From positions 287,001-351,000 of the forward strand of contig JAWNZC010000302.1 in assembly GCA_035771165.1 (NCBI GenBank): 64,000 bases of DNA. The letters run 5' to 3'. The stretch's first letter is position 1; each line of letters opens with the position of its first letter. Origin of the DNA: Paragorgia papillata. Taxonomy: Eukaryota > Cnidaria > Anthozoa > Scleralcyonacea > Coralliidae. Positions 11,850 to 26,900 of the stretch are shown one piece after another. A model generated the notes under the pieces. It was not told the origin of the DNA. It saw only the letters and a list, made by a program, of their open reading frames with translations, and ran no database searches. The translations under genes were made by a program, and so were the position numbers.

Positions 11850-11980
11850 ATGGCTGGACCAAAGTCTTTTATCATAGCAGCGACAACTATATGGTTGACC
11901 TTTTGTATTTTATTCATCCTTCTTCTCCCAACGTCAGCCTTGAAACCAAATGGAGCGAATGTTTGCAGTAAGCAGCAAAG
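11850..11980 (+). CDS. MEGF10-like: Exon 1: start codon and signal peptide
   Basis: The ATG at 11850 opens a hydrophobic leader (core [10 protein letters not shown], cleavage probably after TSA near residue 30), followed by NVC, the first EMI cysteine. The donor is GTATGA at 11981, leaving two bases of the codon (AG). Joined to the C at 19364 this gives Ser-Tyr, as expected after the first EMI cysteine. The next exon is 7.4 kb away, so this start rests on the leader and on the phase match. Confidence 0.8.
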
Positions 11981-14900
11981 GTATGAACTAACTAACATAC
12001 TATATGTCATATCAAGTATACATTTCAACGTTGCTTCCGTGGAACAGTAACCTAGTCGTTCCAATTTTTGTTCCGGGTATTTAAACGAAGCGCCAGCGTT
12101 GACATTTCGAGTTGGTTTTCGGCCAAGCAATTTTATATAGTTTATAGTTCCGCCGTGGTTATAGTTCCGACACGGGATCTTTAGGTTCGATGACTATACT
12201 GTAGATCCGACATTGACATAAACGCGTGCGCAATACAGTTTTATTTTACAAAGGGCTAGTCCACTTTGCCGAGATCGTGCTTGTGCTATTATTTCTTGTT
12301 AATTTTCATCTTGTGTTTTTATATGAGAGCCGAGCTGAGATCTCGCTTTGTGAGACCGAAATCTCGGTTACTGACCGGGTTGGCTCACCCCCCGGCTGGC
12401 ACTAAAAGCTTCGTACACGCGACAAAATTAGTTTTTATCAGCTTTTTTCGACATATTAACAATTCACAAGTTCCTCTTATTCAGGCGAGCAGCCCTTCTC
12501 ATGTAAACACAATAAAAATCATTTCGGCAAAGCGGACTAAATACAAGCATTAAGTGCGGCAGAAGAACGACGTTTGAATCAATTAAGAGCGGCAGATTGT
12601 ATTTGGAGCGGCAAGGCCTGCCGCATTATGCGACGTTGGAGCGACTCCGATTCAAACGTCAAACTTCTAACCCCGTGAAGTTAGCTGCCAATTCGCCAGC
12701 TGCCAATTCACTGCAATGTTTCGCAATGGTGCTTCCAGGGGGGCGCGGTCGAGCAGCAGTCTGGCTCCGCAGACTAATGTTTCGCCGGTCTTTTAACTCG
12801 TTCAATCCAACTTTAACACAAAATAAACATTTACCGTCGATAATTTAGGACATTTACGTTCGTATAAACTACATTACTTCAAGTAAAATTATGTTTCAAG
12901 AATGCTAGACTTTAATATCATTCTCTCCATATTAATCTATTAAGACTTAATACAAACAAGCCGCGCTCTATCTAAATAATTTTCTGCTCGGTAGATAGCG
13001 AATCCAAATATACCAATTATACAATTCTGTGTCTAGTGATATTAAATATGTGATGTCAATTATTTTTCTAAATTTTCTGAACATCTATTTTGTAACGCGC
13101 GCTTGCTGACTCAGATCAAATGACACATTGATTTACCAACGAAATATTTTCTGATCAATAGACGGAGATGCTGTAAACGGCATTGGATTTCTTGTAAAAT
13201 TCTGCATAGGACAGTGTACGAAACGAATGTTCAGCTGTAAACAAAGTAATTTATTAATATTTTTAATATGATCGTCACTTAGTGCACGCTTACTGACTCA
13301 GATCAAATGACACCTTGATTTGCCAACAAAATATTTTTTGATCGGTAGACGGAGATTCTGTAAACGGCATTAGATTCCTTGTTAAATTCTGCATAGGACA
13401 GTCTTCGAAACGAATGTTCAACTGTAAACATAGTAATTTCGAAGTTACTGATGACGACTCCGTCTCTTTACACTCGGATCACAAAGCTATATCTTTTGAT
13501 TTAAAACTCCATCAACAACCAAACCAATCCACCGAGCGCATAGTTTATAATTATTCAAAGGGAGATTTCGTTGGCCTTATAAACTGTCTTCGGGACACTC
13601 CATTAGAGGATATAGTTCTCAATGAGTGTGATGTTAATCTTGCCTAAGTGGAATAAAGAAATACCAAATGGTTTTCCGTGTTTGGATACTCTGATCCAAA
13701 CACGCGGGAAATTGCGAGACTGGAGAAAAGCGTAACAAAACACGAGCCGTAGGCGAGTGTTTTTAGCTTTTCGAAAGTCGAGCAATTTCCCAAGTGTTTG
13801 CCGTTTGGATAAGAGTCTCCAAACACGGAAAAAACATTTGGTATTTCTTTTATAAAATAATCACAAGTGAATATGATATACTGTCCGACATTTTCAAAAA
13901 ATCGTTTTGGCGGGAATTTTCCGTGTTTGGAATTCTGATCCAATTACTTAATTGCATCCAATTACTTAATTGCATATAAAGAGGACTGGGGCCGCCCTGC
14001 ATGTCAGCCTCCATGACGGCTTCAAAATTTGGTTTGTAGGTATCGTTCCAGTCCGCCAAAGTGGGTACCCTCAACCTCGTACCCAGGGCCATTTGTAGGG
14101 AACTGGGCCAAGATGGCGGGAACAAATGGCCCTGGTGGAGGCCAGGCTATCTCAGCCTCTGATTGGTCAAGAGCTTATGGCGTAAATCAGACGGTTTGAT
14201 TTTGTATTTTTTTTTTAAATTGTATTTTGACCTTGTTGGTTGTTCCTGCACAGGGCACGGGAAATTATATTTTTAACCATGCAATAATTAGGTTTAGCAT
14301 ATACCTCGCAGGTGAATAGTGCTTTTCAAGCAATCTGATTGGTTCCTCTAGCTCGGGATATCCTGCACTATTCACCTGCGGGCAAAACAAAATGGCGGAC
14401 AGTTTTGCTTTGTTTACCGAAGCAGGAGATTTTTTTGATAAACAAGGCTGATGTTGTAGAATAACGAGAAAAGTCAACAAAATTAAGTAGAAGAGTGTCC
14501 ACAGGTATGTTTCTTTACAATTTTCTAGCCATTAATATATTCAAAAGTTGTAAAAACTGTTTTGTCGACAAATATCGAGTACGCCAAGTGTTAGCCAAGT
14601 GCCCAAGTTGCTAGCGGCCGTGTCTTGTATTAAATACCGAAAAATATAAGAATGTTAAACTTGTTATTTCATTTATGAGGTATATGCTAAAACAATTATT
14701 CACCTCAGTGTCGGTGAATAGTGTGGATATTCACCTCGCCGAAGCGGCTCGGTGAATATCCAGCACTATTCACCTCCACTTCGGTGAATAATTGTTAAGT
14801 AATTAGGTATAATTACTGTGTAAAGAACTGAGTTCTAGTTAATAAAATGCGCAATATACTGCGCATTTTGAGCTAGCCTCCACCTAGCCTGGTACCCTGG

Positions 14901-17900
14901 CCCAATTTCAAAAGAAATATGGGCCAGGTAACCACTAATCTCATTCTCGCGTCATCAGGGCTAAATCCACTTATGGCGATTGCAGTTTTACTCATAGTCA
15001 CTAAAAACGCGCGAAATTTCAACGAATAGGAAAGCAGAAGTCTTTAGTGGTTACCTGGCCCATATTCTTTGATTGGGCCAGGGTACCAGGCTAGTCTCCA
15101 CCAGGGCCATTTGTTCCCACCATTTTGTTTTATTCGCCATCTTGGCCCAGTTCCCTACAAATGGCCCTGGGTACGAGGTTGGGGTACCCTCGTTATTTGA
15201 CAAGCCTACAGCTAATGTTAAAAAAATTGACTATGAAAATGCTTTATGTGTCTGTCATATAGATGCGGGTCTTAGATAGGTGTTTAAAGTGTCTATAAAC
15301 TCAAATAAGATATTACTGATATGGATTCCATATAACGTGAATAGTTGAATGCCAAAATATTTTCTGACTTGAACTTCTATTTGTTGTTATATTGAGGTTT
15401 GTATTTCCAAAATGTTAATGAGGATGACGTCAATGTAGGCATTTGTGTGTGTTTTTTTCTTTTCTTATGATAAACCGCTTGAAGATTTTAATGAAAAGAA
15501 ATAATAAAATACAGAATATACTATTCAAGTATCCCATTAACATGTGAATTGGGTAATATTTCTGCTGTAATGGAACACTGCGTATGCAAATTATGCCTAC
15601 ATAGACGTCATCCTCATTACCATTTTGGAAATACAAACCTCACTGTAACAACAAATAAAAGTTGAAATCAAAAAATATTTTGGCATTCAACTAACTATAC
15701 ACATTAAATAGAATTTATAAGCACTTTAATTGTTTGTCTTTGGACCACGTGTGGCTAAGGGGACACCACTTTCTGCCCCGATTTCTGATTTCTAAGAAAA
15801 TGGAAAAAACTACGATTACAATTACAAAAGGTAGATGATAAGTTATACAGCTATTTCAATAAACGTTGTCGGTAACATCGGTGTCAAGCCTACGCGACCA
15901 GACCGAAAGGAAGTGTGGGTAGAAATGGAAATTCAATAGTTTATTTGTAAGAAATTCAATAATTTTATTGTTTCAGTGGTTTCTCCCCATACTCCCTTTC
16001 GGTCTGGTCGCGTAGGCTTTACGCCGATCTTACTGACGTTTATTGAAATAGGTGTACATTAAACGTCGCACAAAAGACGAATTTCATTCAGACGAATTTA
16101 ATTCGAATTAACTTCGTCGGTAATGCGACGTAAATGCGACGTCGAGTTAAACTTCGAAGTTCAGTCGAATTTAATTGTTTTTACTTGAACGCGTTGAGCG
16201 ACGATAATTCGTCGTGTAACTCGAACACGCATTATCGTCGTATTACCCATTTATCCGTCTGACTCTCACGAATTGAATTGCCGAGACGAATTTAATTCGT
16301 GCGTCGAATTTAATCGAGTTATTTAATTCGTGCGTCGAATTTAATCGAGTTATTTAATTCGTGCGTCGAATTTAATCGAGTTATACGTCGCAGTTTCGTC
16401 GAATATTATTATGTGACGTTTAGCGCAGGCCTAAGTCAGACGGATAGTGCGACGATAATGTGTGTTCGAGTTACACGACGAATTATCATCGCGTCGAATT
16501 AAAGGTTTCTCTTCTGTCTGTGACAAATCGGTGCCATGTTTTCAAGAAGTCGTTTTCAGGCTCCACGAGTCCAAGTAAAAACAATTAAATTCGACTGAAA
16601 TTCGACGTTTAACTCCACGTCGCATTTACATCGCATTGCCAACGAAGTTAATTACTCGCGCTACCGCAGGTAGACGAGTCTAGGGGGGGGGGGGGGCTTT
16701 CCATTTACACGGTTAGACCGGTCAGTCCGGTTAAATGGAACACGATTCGTTTGAGGCTTAGGACGGTCAGACTGGAAAATTTGGTCCTAATCAAAAGCAA
16801 GTCCATTCTGGCCGGACTGACCGGTCTAACCTTGTCAATTGGAAAGCGCCCTTGGTTTCGGTCGTGTTATTGGTATTTTTTTCGGGTCGCGATATTGCCC
16901 CAGCAGGCTTTCCGAAACCGAGATTTCACTTTCATGGCGAGTTGTCTCTTAACGAAGCTTTTCTTGCCATTTTATCGATGTTTTTGAATATTTCCACGAC
17001 ATTTCTTGGCACACTACACAGCAGCCGTCTCAAACAAAGATGTCAGAGTGGTCGGACTGTCAGCGAATCAAGGTGTATTAAAAATAATTGGAAACTTTAA
17101 ACTGAAGGAGTGAAGGACGTCAGAGAACAGTCATGTTTAATAATTGCGAACCCGAGGTTTGGCCGAGTTGTCTCCGGATGATCAGTGGTTGTCTCTTTTG
17201 AACGAAGTACGTTAAGCCTGGTTTCCATATAGCCGTAAGAGCCGGCGGCATGGCTGCGGCAAGGGGCGATGGTCCAATCATAGACAGTGTTGAATTAGCC
17301 AGCAATAAAAAGCTGTATGCGATTGGACCATTGCCCCTTGCCGCAGCCATGCCGCCGGCTCTTACGGCTATATGGAAACCAGGCTTAAAATATGACGAGC
17401 TATTTCAAAACAGGTTGGTCCTGGCCTTGCTGCTTTATAGTCAGACAACTACAAAATGCAAGCATAATAATAAGCACCGAACAGAGCAAATACCGGTAAG
17501 ATATCAAAGCTTATCAGTATGTTGAACATGTTCATTGCATGTCTAGATATCGCGTGTCGTATTACATTTGGAAACGTGTGTTTCAAAACATGTTTAAATA
17601 TTTTCTGTTTGTCCGAATTTAAATAAATTCTATATCAAAATGATCGCTTAAATTTGCCGAATCCGACACTAGCAAGACTACATGACAATGGCAATGCATA
17701 ATTGCATAGATTTTCACAAATAGAATCTATGGTCTTATATGAACTGCTGCGGTGCAGGAAGCGCCGAAGGTTTGCTAATGTAGTATAAATGTAAACAAGG
17801 CCGTTTTTCTGAAAATTAAACAACGGATCTAATATATTTAGTAGACAAAACCTACAGTGTAGCCCGAGTGAACGCCTGAGCAGGCGTCTTGTTTGAATTA

Positions 17901-20900
17901 AATCTCGTTCCCAGAGCCCACGTTCCCCACCCGGGAAACGAGAGACCCTGGGATAATCCGTTTCACATCGATATTTCATTGGCTGATGAACACAGTGAAC
18001 TATATATAACTCTTCTTCCGTATAACAAGAATCCTGTGATGGCTTGAACGGATTATCCCAGAGTCTCTCGTTTCCCGCCCGCTGGGTAAGGGGAACGTGG
18101 GCTCTGGGAACGAGATTATTGGTTCGAATTAAATTCGTCTGAATTAAATTAGTCTATTGTGCGACGTTTAGCCCAGGCCTAAATGTTCCGTATTTATGTT
18201 CAAAGGGCGCGGTGGGTTGGATAACTTAGAATTGATGCTTCAACGAAGGCGATCAAAACCAGAATGAGCTAGCCTGTTTTTTTGGCAAACCTTTTACGCT
18301 TACAGGCTTAGGGCAAAGCGCGGGTGTCGTGTGCTGTTAGCGGCCTAGAGGTGTGCGAATCCGATCCGAATCCGATCGGATTCGGATCTGATTCGGACTA
18401 AACTTTTATCGTTCGGATCGGATCGGATTTTGTTCTTTTTTTCTCAGATCGGATCGAATCGGATTTTGCACTTTTTTACCGGCATCAGGTTCACTTTTGT
18501 CATTGTTTTTGTCACAAAATTAACAAATTCACTAGTTGTATGCACGTTGCACAACACATGAAGGTTATTATTACATAAGATTATTATTGTATAGTAGTTT
18601 TCTTAAATTTATTTGTTCATTGGTTTTCTTTTCGGAAAATTTGCGCAACTATTGCAACATATATCCGGTGTTTTAATTTTTTCGGACCGGATCGGATCGG
18701 AACGGATTTGAGCAGCTGTTTTTGGATCGGATCGGATCGGACTAAGATTTTTTGGCTTCGGAGCGGAACGGATTCGGATTGACAGTTTTGGCAAACCCTC
18801 GGATTATAAGGGGTCAATCCGAGCCGACGCACATCACTAGCTAGACGCACTAGACTCACTTAGCGCGCTGCCTCTCACCAAAAAGTTAAGCCCGGTTAGA
18901 CGGGGTTAGTACTTGGATGGGTGACCCGCTTGGGAATGACCCCGTTGTCGAGCTTGGAACTCATGTGAGTAGAGTTGTATTTGATCTCTCCTGTGCTTCG
19001 AGGGTTTTTCGCCGTGTTGTTCAGTTTTCCTCCCTCCATAAAATCAACACCTAACATCTTAGCTGTGATCCGTGGTCTGAACTGTGTCGTATGGCGGCTG
19101 CTTGTGGCGCCTTTGATATGCCTCGACACGGCCACGTTGGTCGATTTGCGTCCTTCGCAATTCAGCCGCGGGCTACAAGTAAAAACGATTAGCCCACCAG
19201 TCCTTTTATGTTTTATCTTGTTTTTGCCAAATTGCTAAGAGCAAGAAAAGTGACATAGCGCTATTGCGTGAGAGTATTAAGATGTAGCTTCTTATTAATT
19301 CCAATTTATCTAGTAATATAAATTGGCGCTAAAAATTAATAGAGCATTGTGTTTATTTTGCAGCTATGCATTCTACAGCATCAAGTCGCGTACAATTCAA
19401 GTTAGAGAACGATATACAACAGTTTGTTGGGATTGGGATTTTAAATGTACACTATATCGGTTAGTAGTACCAAAAACAGTGTACTCACCATCTGAGTTCT
19501 TGTAGCTCAATGGTTAGAGTGTCTCACTGGTCATCAGAAGGTTACAGGTTGTACAGATATGTAACTTTCACTCATCATCTGAGTTCTTGTAGCTTAATGG
19601 TTAGAGTGCCTCACTGGTCATCAGAAGGTTATATACAGGTTGTATACATATGTAACCTTCACTCGCCATCTGAGTTCTTGTAGCTCAATGATTAGAGTGT
19701 CTCACTGGTCATCAGAAGGTTACAGGTTGTACACATATGTAACCTTCACTCACCATCTGAGTTCTTGTAGCTCAATGGTTAGAGTGTCTCACTGGTCATC
19801 AGAAGGTTACAGGTTGTACAGATATGTAACTTTCACTCATCATCTGAGTTCTTGTAGCTTAATGGTTAGAGTGCCTCACTGGTCATCAGAAGGTTATATA
19901 CAGGTTGTATACATATGTAACCTTCACTCGCCATCTGAGTTCTTGTAGCTCAATGATTAGAGTGTCTCACTGGTCATCAGAAGGTTACAGGTTGTACACA
20001 TATGTAACCTTCACTCATCATCTGAGTTTTTGTAGCTCAATGGTTAGAGTGTCTCACTGGTCATTAGAAGGTTACAGGTTGTACACATATGTAACCTTCA
20101 CTCACCATCTGAGTTCTTGTAACTCAATGGTTAGAGTGTCTCACTGGTCATTAGAAGGTTACAGGTTGTACACATATGTAACCTCACCATTACTAAATGT
20201 TGTTCTTTTTTTTGTCTTTCGTACAAGCACTGTAAACAAGCTACAATATTACAAAGCAGCTGAGACAAAATACAGAACAGTTTATTATTGTTGTAATGGA
20301 TGGAAGGAAAAAGGAACAGAATGCACTCTTGGTAAGTAACGAGCATCGAGTTACCAGTAATGAGCAACGAGCAATGAGTAACGAGCCATTGCAAAAAATT
20401 ACAAGTAACGAGTTACAAGTAATGAGCTATGATTAAATCTAATTTGGTGGCGGTAAGCTCACTCGTGTGTCATACCAGATTTCGGACTAAATAAATTCGG
20501 GTTTTTTGATAGCATTAGGTAACACAGAAAGTGCACAGTAAATTGTCTTTCAAATTATTTTATATTCTGCGAATTTAGGTGAGTGTTTCGGGACATCCGT
20601 ACGAATATTCAACATTGATTTCGATCCACACATCTTCGTGGTTCAAGCCCAGCAAGGAACGATAGTATTGAGTGATGTTTCGCTTAGAAAGGCGTGACAT
20701 TTAGCACTAGCAAACGTAATTTTATTGGCTAAACAATTAACGTAAACGGTGTCCCGAAACACCTAAATCCGCCGTGAACTTTTAATTATTACAGTCAAAA
20801 TGGAAATACCTTCCCACTTCCGCTTCTGTATAGTTGGTTGTGTATTTCTGTATTTCTGTAGCCACTACTGAAGCGCGAGGAAAGTTTAGCGATAAAAGTC

Positions 20901-23900
20901 GCAATTCTTGATGTATATTCGTCTGTTGGTATCGATTTGGGATAAACATCCATTGTATTATAATTAAATGCCATTTAAAGCCAAATTATACTATTTTTGT
21001 ACAGTTTTCAACAAAAATATTTCTCAAGCTTCGGCAGCGGCTTCAGAAATACAGTAATACGCAATGAACTACAGAAGAAGAAGAAGTGGGAAGGTAGTTT
21101 CATTTTGACTGTAACGTACAGGGGGTGAACAAAAAAAAGTGGCCATCCATGCAAATATCGTTTTTTTACCATAAGTCCATAACGTTTCGGAGAACAGGAA
21201 AATGTGCAAAATATTAAGTTTTTAAAACATATACGCAGTAAAATCGGTTCAAATACAACGTAAATTCTAATTTTAATCATTTATTGTAAAAATAAATGAC
21301 CTCTTCATGATTTACCTACAATTTCTAATTAGAGTTAGATGCTGTCATCTCATTTCTGTGATATCAAAATAACCAGACTAATTTAGTTATAGAACACAAA
21401 ATATACTTTCGACAAATATCTCTTGGATTACAGAAAAATTTCACTCTGTTGTACCATGTTCTCAGTGAGCTTGTAATTTTTTAATTGCCCAATTAATATC
21501 CTTTAAACCAATTGGCGATGGTCGATAGTTTGAAAAAAACGTTAAACCCTAATTCTCATTAACTTCCTAGTATTCTTTCATTTTTGTTTTCGAAACTTAT
21601 ATGACCTATCCTCAGATTAATGCACAATTTTGTAATCTTTTCATGAGGTGTTTGGATGTGTGCATCTTCCACGCACAACTTTCTTATTTTTCATGAAATC
21701 TGATCCAAAAAGAAGCAACAAAAACCGAACTTCATGGTACTAAATCAGCTTTACTGATAATCACTTTCTTGAAATTAGTTTTAGCTTCTGAAATTGTGGA
21801 ATTACCCAGTGAGTTGATAATTCTGTAGACTTTCTTTAATAAGCTGAAGCTACACCGCCACATTACCAGAAATTTGGGACAAGATGGCGTCGCGCGGGCG
21901 CATATAGGCCATTAAACATGACGGCCAAATCGTATAAGGAATAATACAGTAAAATCGTAAATTTTAAAATTTATCCTACTAGGGACATAGACTTCTCGGT
22001 TGCGGAGCTCGATTCCTGTTAAGAGTTAAGTAAGGAAACGTTATAACAAAAAATGTTCGCTTACCGAAATACACAGCCGGTTCCCAACATCGATTTATTT
22101 ACGCTGCTTATTTGACTCATTCTGTTATGTAAGCCATAGTAATCCTGCTAAACATGCGATACAAATCTGCCAAATACACCACTTTCCTTGCGAACGATGC
22201 AAAGTGCGGAGCTTGCTATGTATTTAGCAATGTTCGAACTGCTAATATAACTCGTAAATATCTCCGTATCAAACAACATTGCGGTTCCCAAAGCCTTTAA
22301 ACTTTCTTGGTTTTACAGTGTGTTTGAGCAATACACCAAATCGTAGTTTTATTTAGGCCCACATGCAAATTAGTTTCCTTTTCAATTTGGGCCCCTATGC
22401 AAATTACATCGTGTCTATTAAAGCATAACGGGAAGATAACATAGGCTGGGACTATTTTTTCATGTTTTGAGTTCATTATTTTTAGACACTACGTTTAGGA
22501 TTATTGTCAAGGATAATCAGGAGAAGCAAATTTTATCCTTATAGAATACCTAAGCATTAAAAGGTTTCTGAAATCAGAAATGTTATGTTTACTGCGGCTG
22601 CTTCAGCCTCATGTTATAAACGAACTACGTTTTATCCCGACTCAGATTGTATGCACAGTCGAAACTCCGATTTCGTCTATCAGCAGGAGGCCGTTATATC
22701 TAAACGTGGAGTTGAGCTGCGAGAAGGACAAACGACGAAGCCACGGAGGTCTCTTCTCTTTCGAGCAGCCTGCAGCCATGTTTGTTTACTTTGAAAGCAG
22801 AGGCGATCTTTGTTCTTAGCAGCCGTTTGCAACCGTTCGCAAAATATTTACTGTATATTATTATCATGGGAGTAACCACTGGCTACGAACGTGGCCGCAA
22901 AATGTCCCAAATTTCTGGTAATGATTACACCAGATTCAACGCATCATTTCCTATTAACAACTGTTAGTAAATCCATGAAAATACAATGCATTTTCAAAAT
23001 ATATGTCTAAAATTAGGACTTTTGATCATATTTGAGCAGATCTCACTAGGTACGTTTAAAACGTACCTGTTGTTTTGTAAGTTGATCAAAATTAGCCATG
23101 TTTTTGTAGATGGCCACTTTTTTTTGTCCACCCCCTGTACCTTTTTATTAAGATTGTCATTTATTCAGAATATTTTCTTTACGTCTCCTCTAGCCATATG
23201 TGATAAACATGGATGCATGAAAGGAATTTGTACCAAGCCAAATGTTTGCAACTGTACCAAAGGATATTATGGACCATCTTGTAGCAGAGGTACGACGCCA
23301 TTAATTAGTAATAGATAAACCATGAGCAGCGATCTGTATCTGATTTACAAGGCGAGCTGTAAGCGAGTCGTAGTAAATCAACCTCGTACCCAGGGTCTTA
23401 TCTCCGCTCCCCCGCCCCCGCCCCCGCCCCGCGCTGCGAAAAGACCCTGGTTGTGGCTGGTCACGTGCCCCCTAAAAATTGGGGGGTTTTTAATTAACGA
23501 TTTCAAAAATACTCAGGGAGGAGTGACAGGCACAATTACAAGTTTTCACCTTTGTTTATACAAATAATATATTACGTCTGGCGTCGTCAGACTGGCGTCT
23601 GATCGGGCTGTCTGATCGCAAAATATCTGTTCAAATGAAACCAACAAAAAACAAACGTACTCAGTGTTTATAACAAAACATATCTCGTGCTTTCTTCTGT
23701 GGTGTACGTTGTCAAAGATCATATCGAATCCAAACGTTGAAGAATCCCCGACGGCCCGAAGAAGATATAGCATCGTCTATTAAATGCACCGTCGAATACT
23801 CGTGTCGACTAGACTTTGAAATTGTCGCAGTGTTGGTGATGTGAATTGTGAAGTACCTCAAAAATTTGTACAGCAAGGCAAATTTTGAACTACGTTATTC

Positions 23901-26900
23901 GGCCGAAATGTTTTACCGCCAAAGACTTCCTCGCGACGATGCTCTTCCTCATTTAATCCTCGTTTAATCTGCAGGCCATGTGAAAGAGCCAAACGGCTTT
24001 CTCTCGCACTAAAATGCATTGACATTTCAACCTCTGCTCCGATAACCCCAGCGAAAAGTACTAAAAGAAGCGATTCGGCAAAGATTGCAACTATACAACA
24101 TCAAGCCGATTGCCGTCCTTTCACTCGCATTTGCCATCAACAGAAACTCAGGTAAATACAGTTCTTGAATCGCGCTTTTCATTCTTTTTATTAAACTTTA
24201 TAGTTCGCCTAAATGGCTAAATCTAATATCAGATTTTAGAATACGAGTATTAAAACTGGACTTGTGTTGTAGCATTGATTGTGCAGCTTACTAAAGCTAA
24301 CCACCCCTTCCTTGATATAAAATTCGTTTAGGCGGCACGTGACCAGCCGCAACCAGGGTCTTTTCGCAGCGCGGGGCGGGGGCGGGGGAGCGGAGATAAG
24401 ACCCTGGGAACGAGGTTGGTAGTAAATCAGATACAGATCGGCTGCGAATGGTTTCTCGTACTTATCAAATAGACGCATCTAAATAGCCATGTTTTCAAAC
24501 TATTTTTCAAGTTGGAGTGATTTTAGCTAAGTAAATTGAGGAAAAAGTTTATGTAAATCCTGACGAATCTGTATGTGATTTACAGATTACATATGTGTAC
24601 AACCTGTAACCTTCTGAGACCAGCGAGACACTCTAACCATTGAGCTACAAGAACTCAGATGGTGAGTGAAGGTTACATATGTGTACAACCTGTAACCTTC
24701 TGATGACCAGCGAGACACTCTAACCATTGAGCTACAAGAACTCAGATGGTGAGTGAAGGTTACATATGTGTACAACCTGTAACCTTCTGATGACCAGCGA
24801 GACACTCTAACCATTGAGCTACAAGAACTCAGATGGTGAGTGAAGGTTACATATGTGTACAACCTGTAACCTTCTGATGACCAGTGAGACACTCTACCCA
24901 TTGAGCTACAAGAACTCAGATGGTGAGTGAAGGTTACATATGTGCACAACCTGTAACCTTCTGATGACCAGCGAGACACTCTAACCATTGAGCTACAAGA
25001 ACTCAGATGGTGAGTGAAGGTTACATATGTGCACAACCTGTAACCTTCTGATGACCAGCGAGACACTCTAACCATTGAGCTACAAGAACTCAGATGGTGA
25101 GTGAAGGTTACACATGTGTACAACCTGTAACCTTCTGATGACCAGTGAGACACTCTAACCATTGAGCTACAAGAACTCAGATGGTGAGTGAAGGTTACAT
25201 ATGTGCACAACCTGTAACCTTCTGATGACCAGCGAGACACTCTAACCATTGAGCTACAAGAACTCAGATGGTGAGTGAAGGTTACACATGTGTACAACCT
25301 GTAACCTTCTGATGACCAGTGAGACACTCTAACCATTGAGCTACAAGAACTCAGATGGTGAGTGAAGGTTACATATGTGTACAACCTGTAACCTTCTGAT
25401 GACCAGTGAGACACTCTAACCATTGAGCTACAAGAACTCAGATGGTGAGTGAAGGTTACATATGTGCACAACCTGTAACCTTCTGATGACCAGCGAGACA
25501 CTCTAACCATTGAGCTACAAGAACTCAGATGGTGAGTGAAGGTTACATATGTGTACAACCTGTAACCTTCTGATGACCAGTGAGACACTCTACCCATTGA
25601 GCTACAAGAACTCAGATGGTGAGTGAAGGTTACATATGTGCACAACCTGTAACCTTCTGATGACCAGCGAGACACTCTAACCATTGAGCTACAAGAACTC
25701 AGATGGTGAGTGAAGGTTACATATGTGCACAACCTGTAACCTTCTGATGACCAGCGAGACACTCTAACCATTGAGCTACAAGAACTCAGATGGTGAGTGA
25801 AGGTTACACATGTGTACAACCTGTAACCTTCTGATGACCAGTGAGACACTCTAACCATTGAGCTACAAGAACTCAGATGGTGAGTGAAGGTTACATATGT
25901 GTACAACCTGTAACCTTCTGATGACCAGTGAGACACTCTAACCATTGAGCTACAAGAACTCAGATGGTGAGTGAAGGTTACATATGTGCACAACCTGTAA
26001 CCTTCTAATGACCAGCGAGACACTCTAACCATTGAGCTACAAGAACTCAGATGGTGAGTGAAGGTTACATATGTGTACAACCTGTAACTTTCTGATAATC
26101 AGTGAGACACTCTAACCATTGAGCTACAAGAACTCATTTGGTGAGTGAAGGTTGCATATGTGATTCAAACCCGCGACACTCTAATCATATTAACATAATC
26201 AAACTACAATATGTTTTAGAATGTCTTTCGCACAAGTATGGGGCAGATTGTCTTTATGATTGTAAATGTCAAAATAACGCAAAATGTGATTCAAGAGAGG
26301 GAATATGTGATTGCCAGGAAGGATGGACTGGTGTTTATTGTGACCAGTCTTGTTCAGCTGGGTCGTTTGGCAAGAACTGTAGTGAGACATGCAACTGTGT
26401 AAAGAGCAATGTTGTACAGGAGTGTGACATTAAAACTGGGGATTGCTTTTGTAAACCTGGCTATACTGGGACAAGGTAGGAAGCTTTGTGATATTTAGGA
26501 CCATATATACGGTATCTTTCACTTCGAACACTACTCAGAGGTTGGTTAGCTCAACTTGTGGTTGCGGTTGCGTTGCGGTTCGGTTGCGTTGCGGTTGCGT
26601 TGCGTTACGTTGCGCTGCGTTATGATGTGTTGTGTTGTTGCGTTGTGCAGTGCAGTCTAATCTCACACCATATTAACACTGTCTTCCACCTAGCTACAAT
26701 CCTGGACAAAAAGTGTTTGGACACTTTGCCGTTTTTGACGACTTTCGCACAGTGTCCCAAGGACTTTTGTCCAGGATTGTAGAACACTCCTCAGAAGTTA
26801 GTTACTTCAACTTGTGCTATCTCCTACCTAAATCGCCTAACACTACATTCAACTTTTATAAAGCATTTCTCAACATTACCTTACCTTATAAAAAATTTCC

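Larger units (their letters stand above)
16060..18165. mobile_element. Composite foldback element with AAACGTCGCACAA ends
   Basis: The left end AAACGTCGCACAAAAGACGAA is mirrored at 18130-18165 by TTCGTCTGAATTAAATTAG with TTGTGCGACGTTTAG. A third, internal end, GTGACGTTTAGCGCAGGCCT, lies at 16418-16437. The first 600 bp form their own palindrome around tandem copies of GTGCGTCGAATTTAATCGAG (16307-16385). Nested inside are the elements at 16695, 17216 and 17901. Confidence 0.6.

Noticed and set aside
11846..12130. 94-codon minus-strand frame over exon 1
   Set aside because: Antisense shadow of the signal-peptide exon, which has phase-matched partners downstream.
18855..18950. Functional 5S rRNA gene
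   Set aside because: Only the 3' half resembles 5S, it is diverged, and it continues into a tail shared with another dispersed copy.
24587..26080. 497-codon minus-strand open frame
   Set aside because: It is the 87-bp satellite read in a frame kept open by a period divisible by three; it is intronic, antisense and perfectly periodic.
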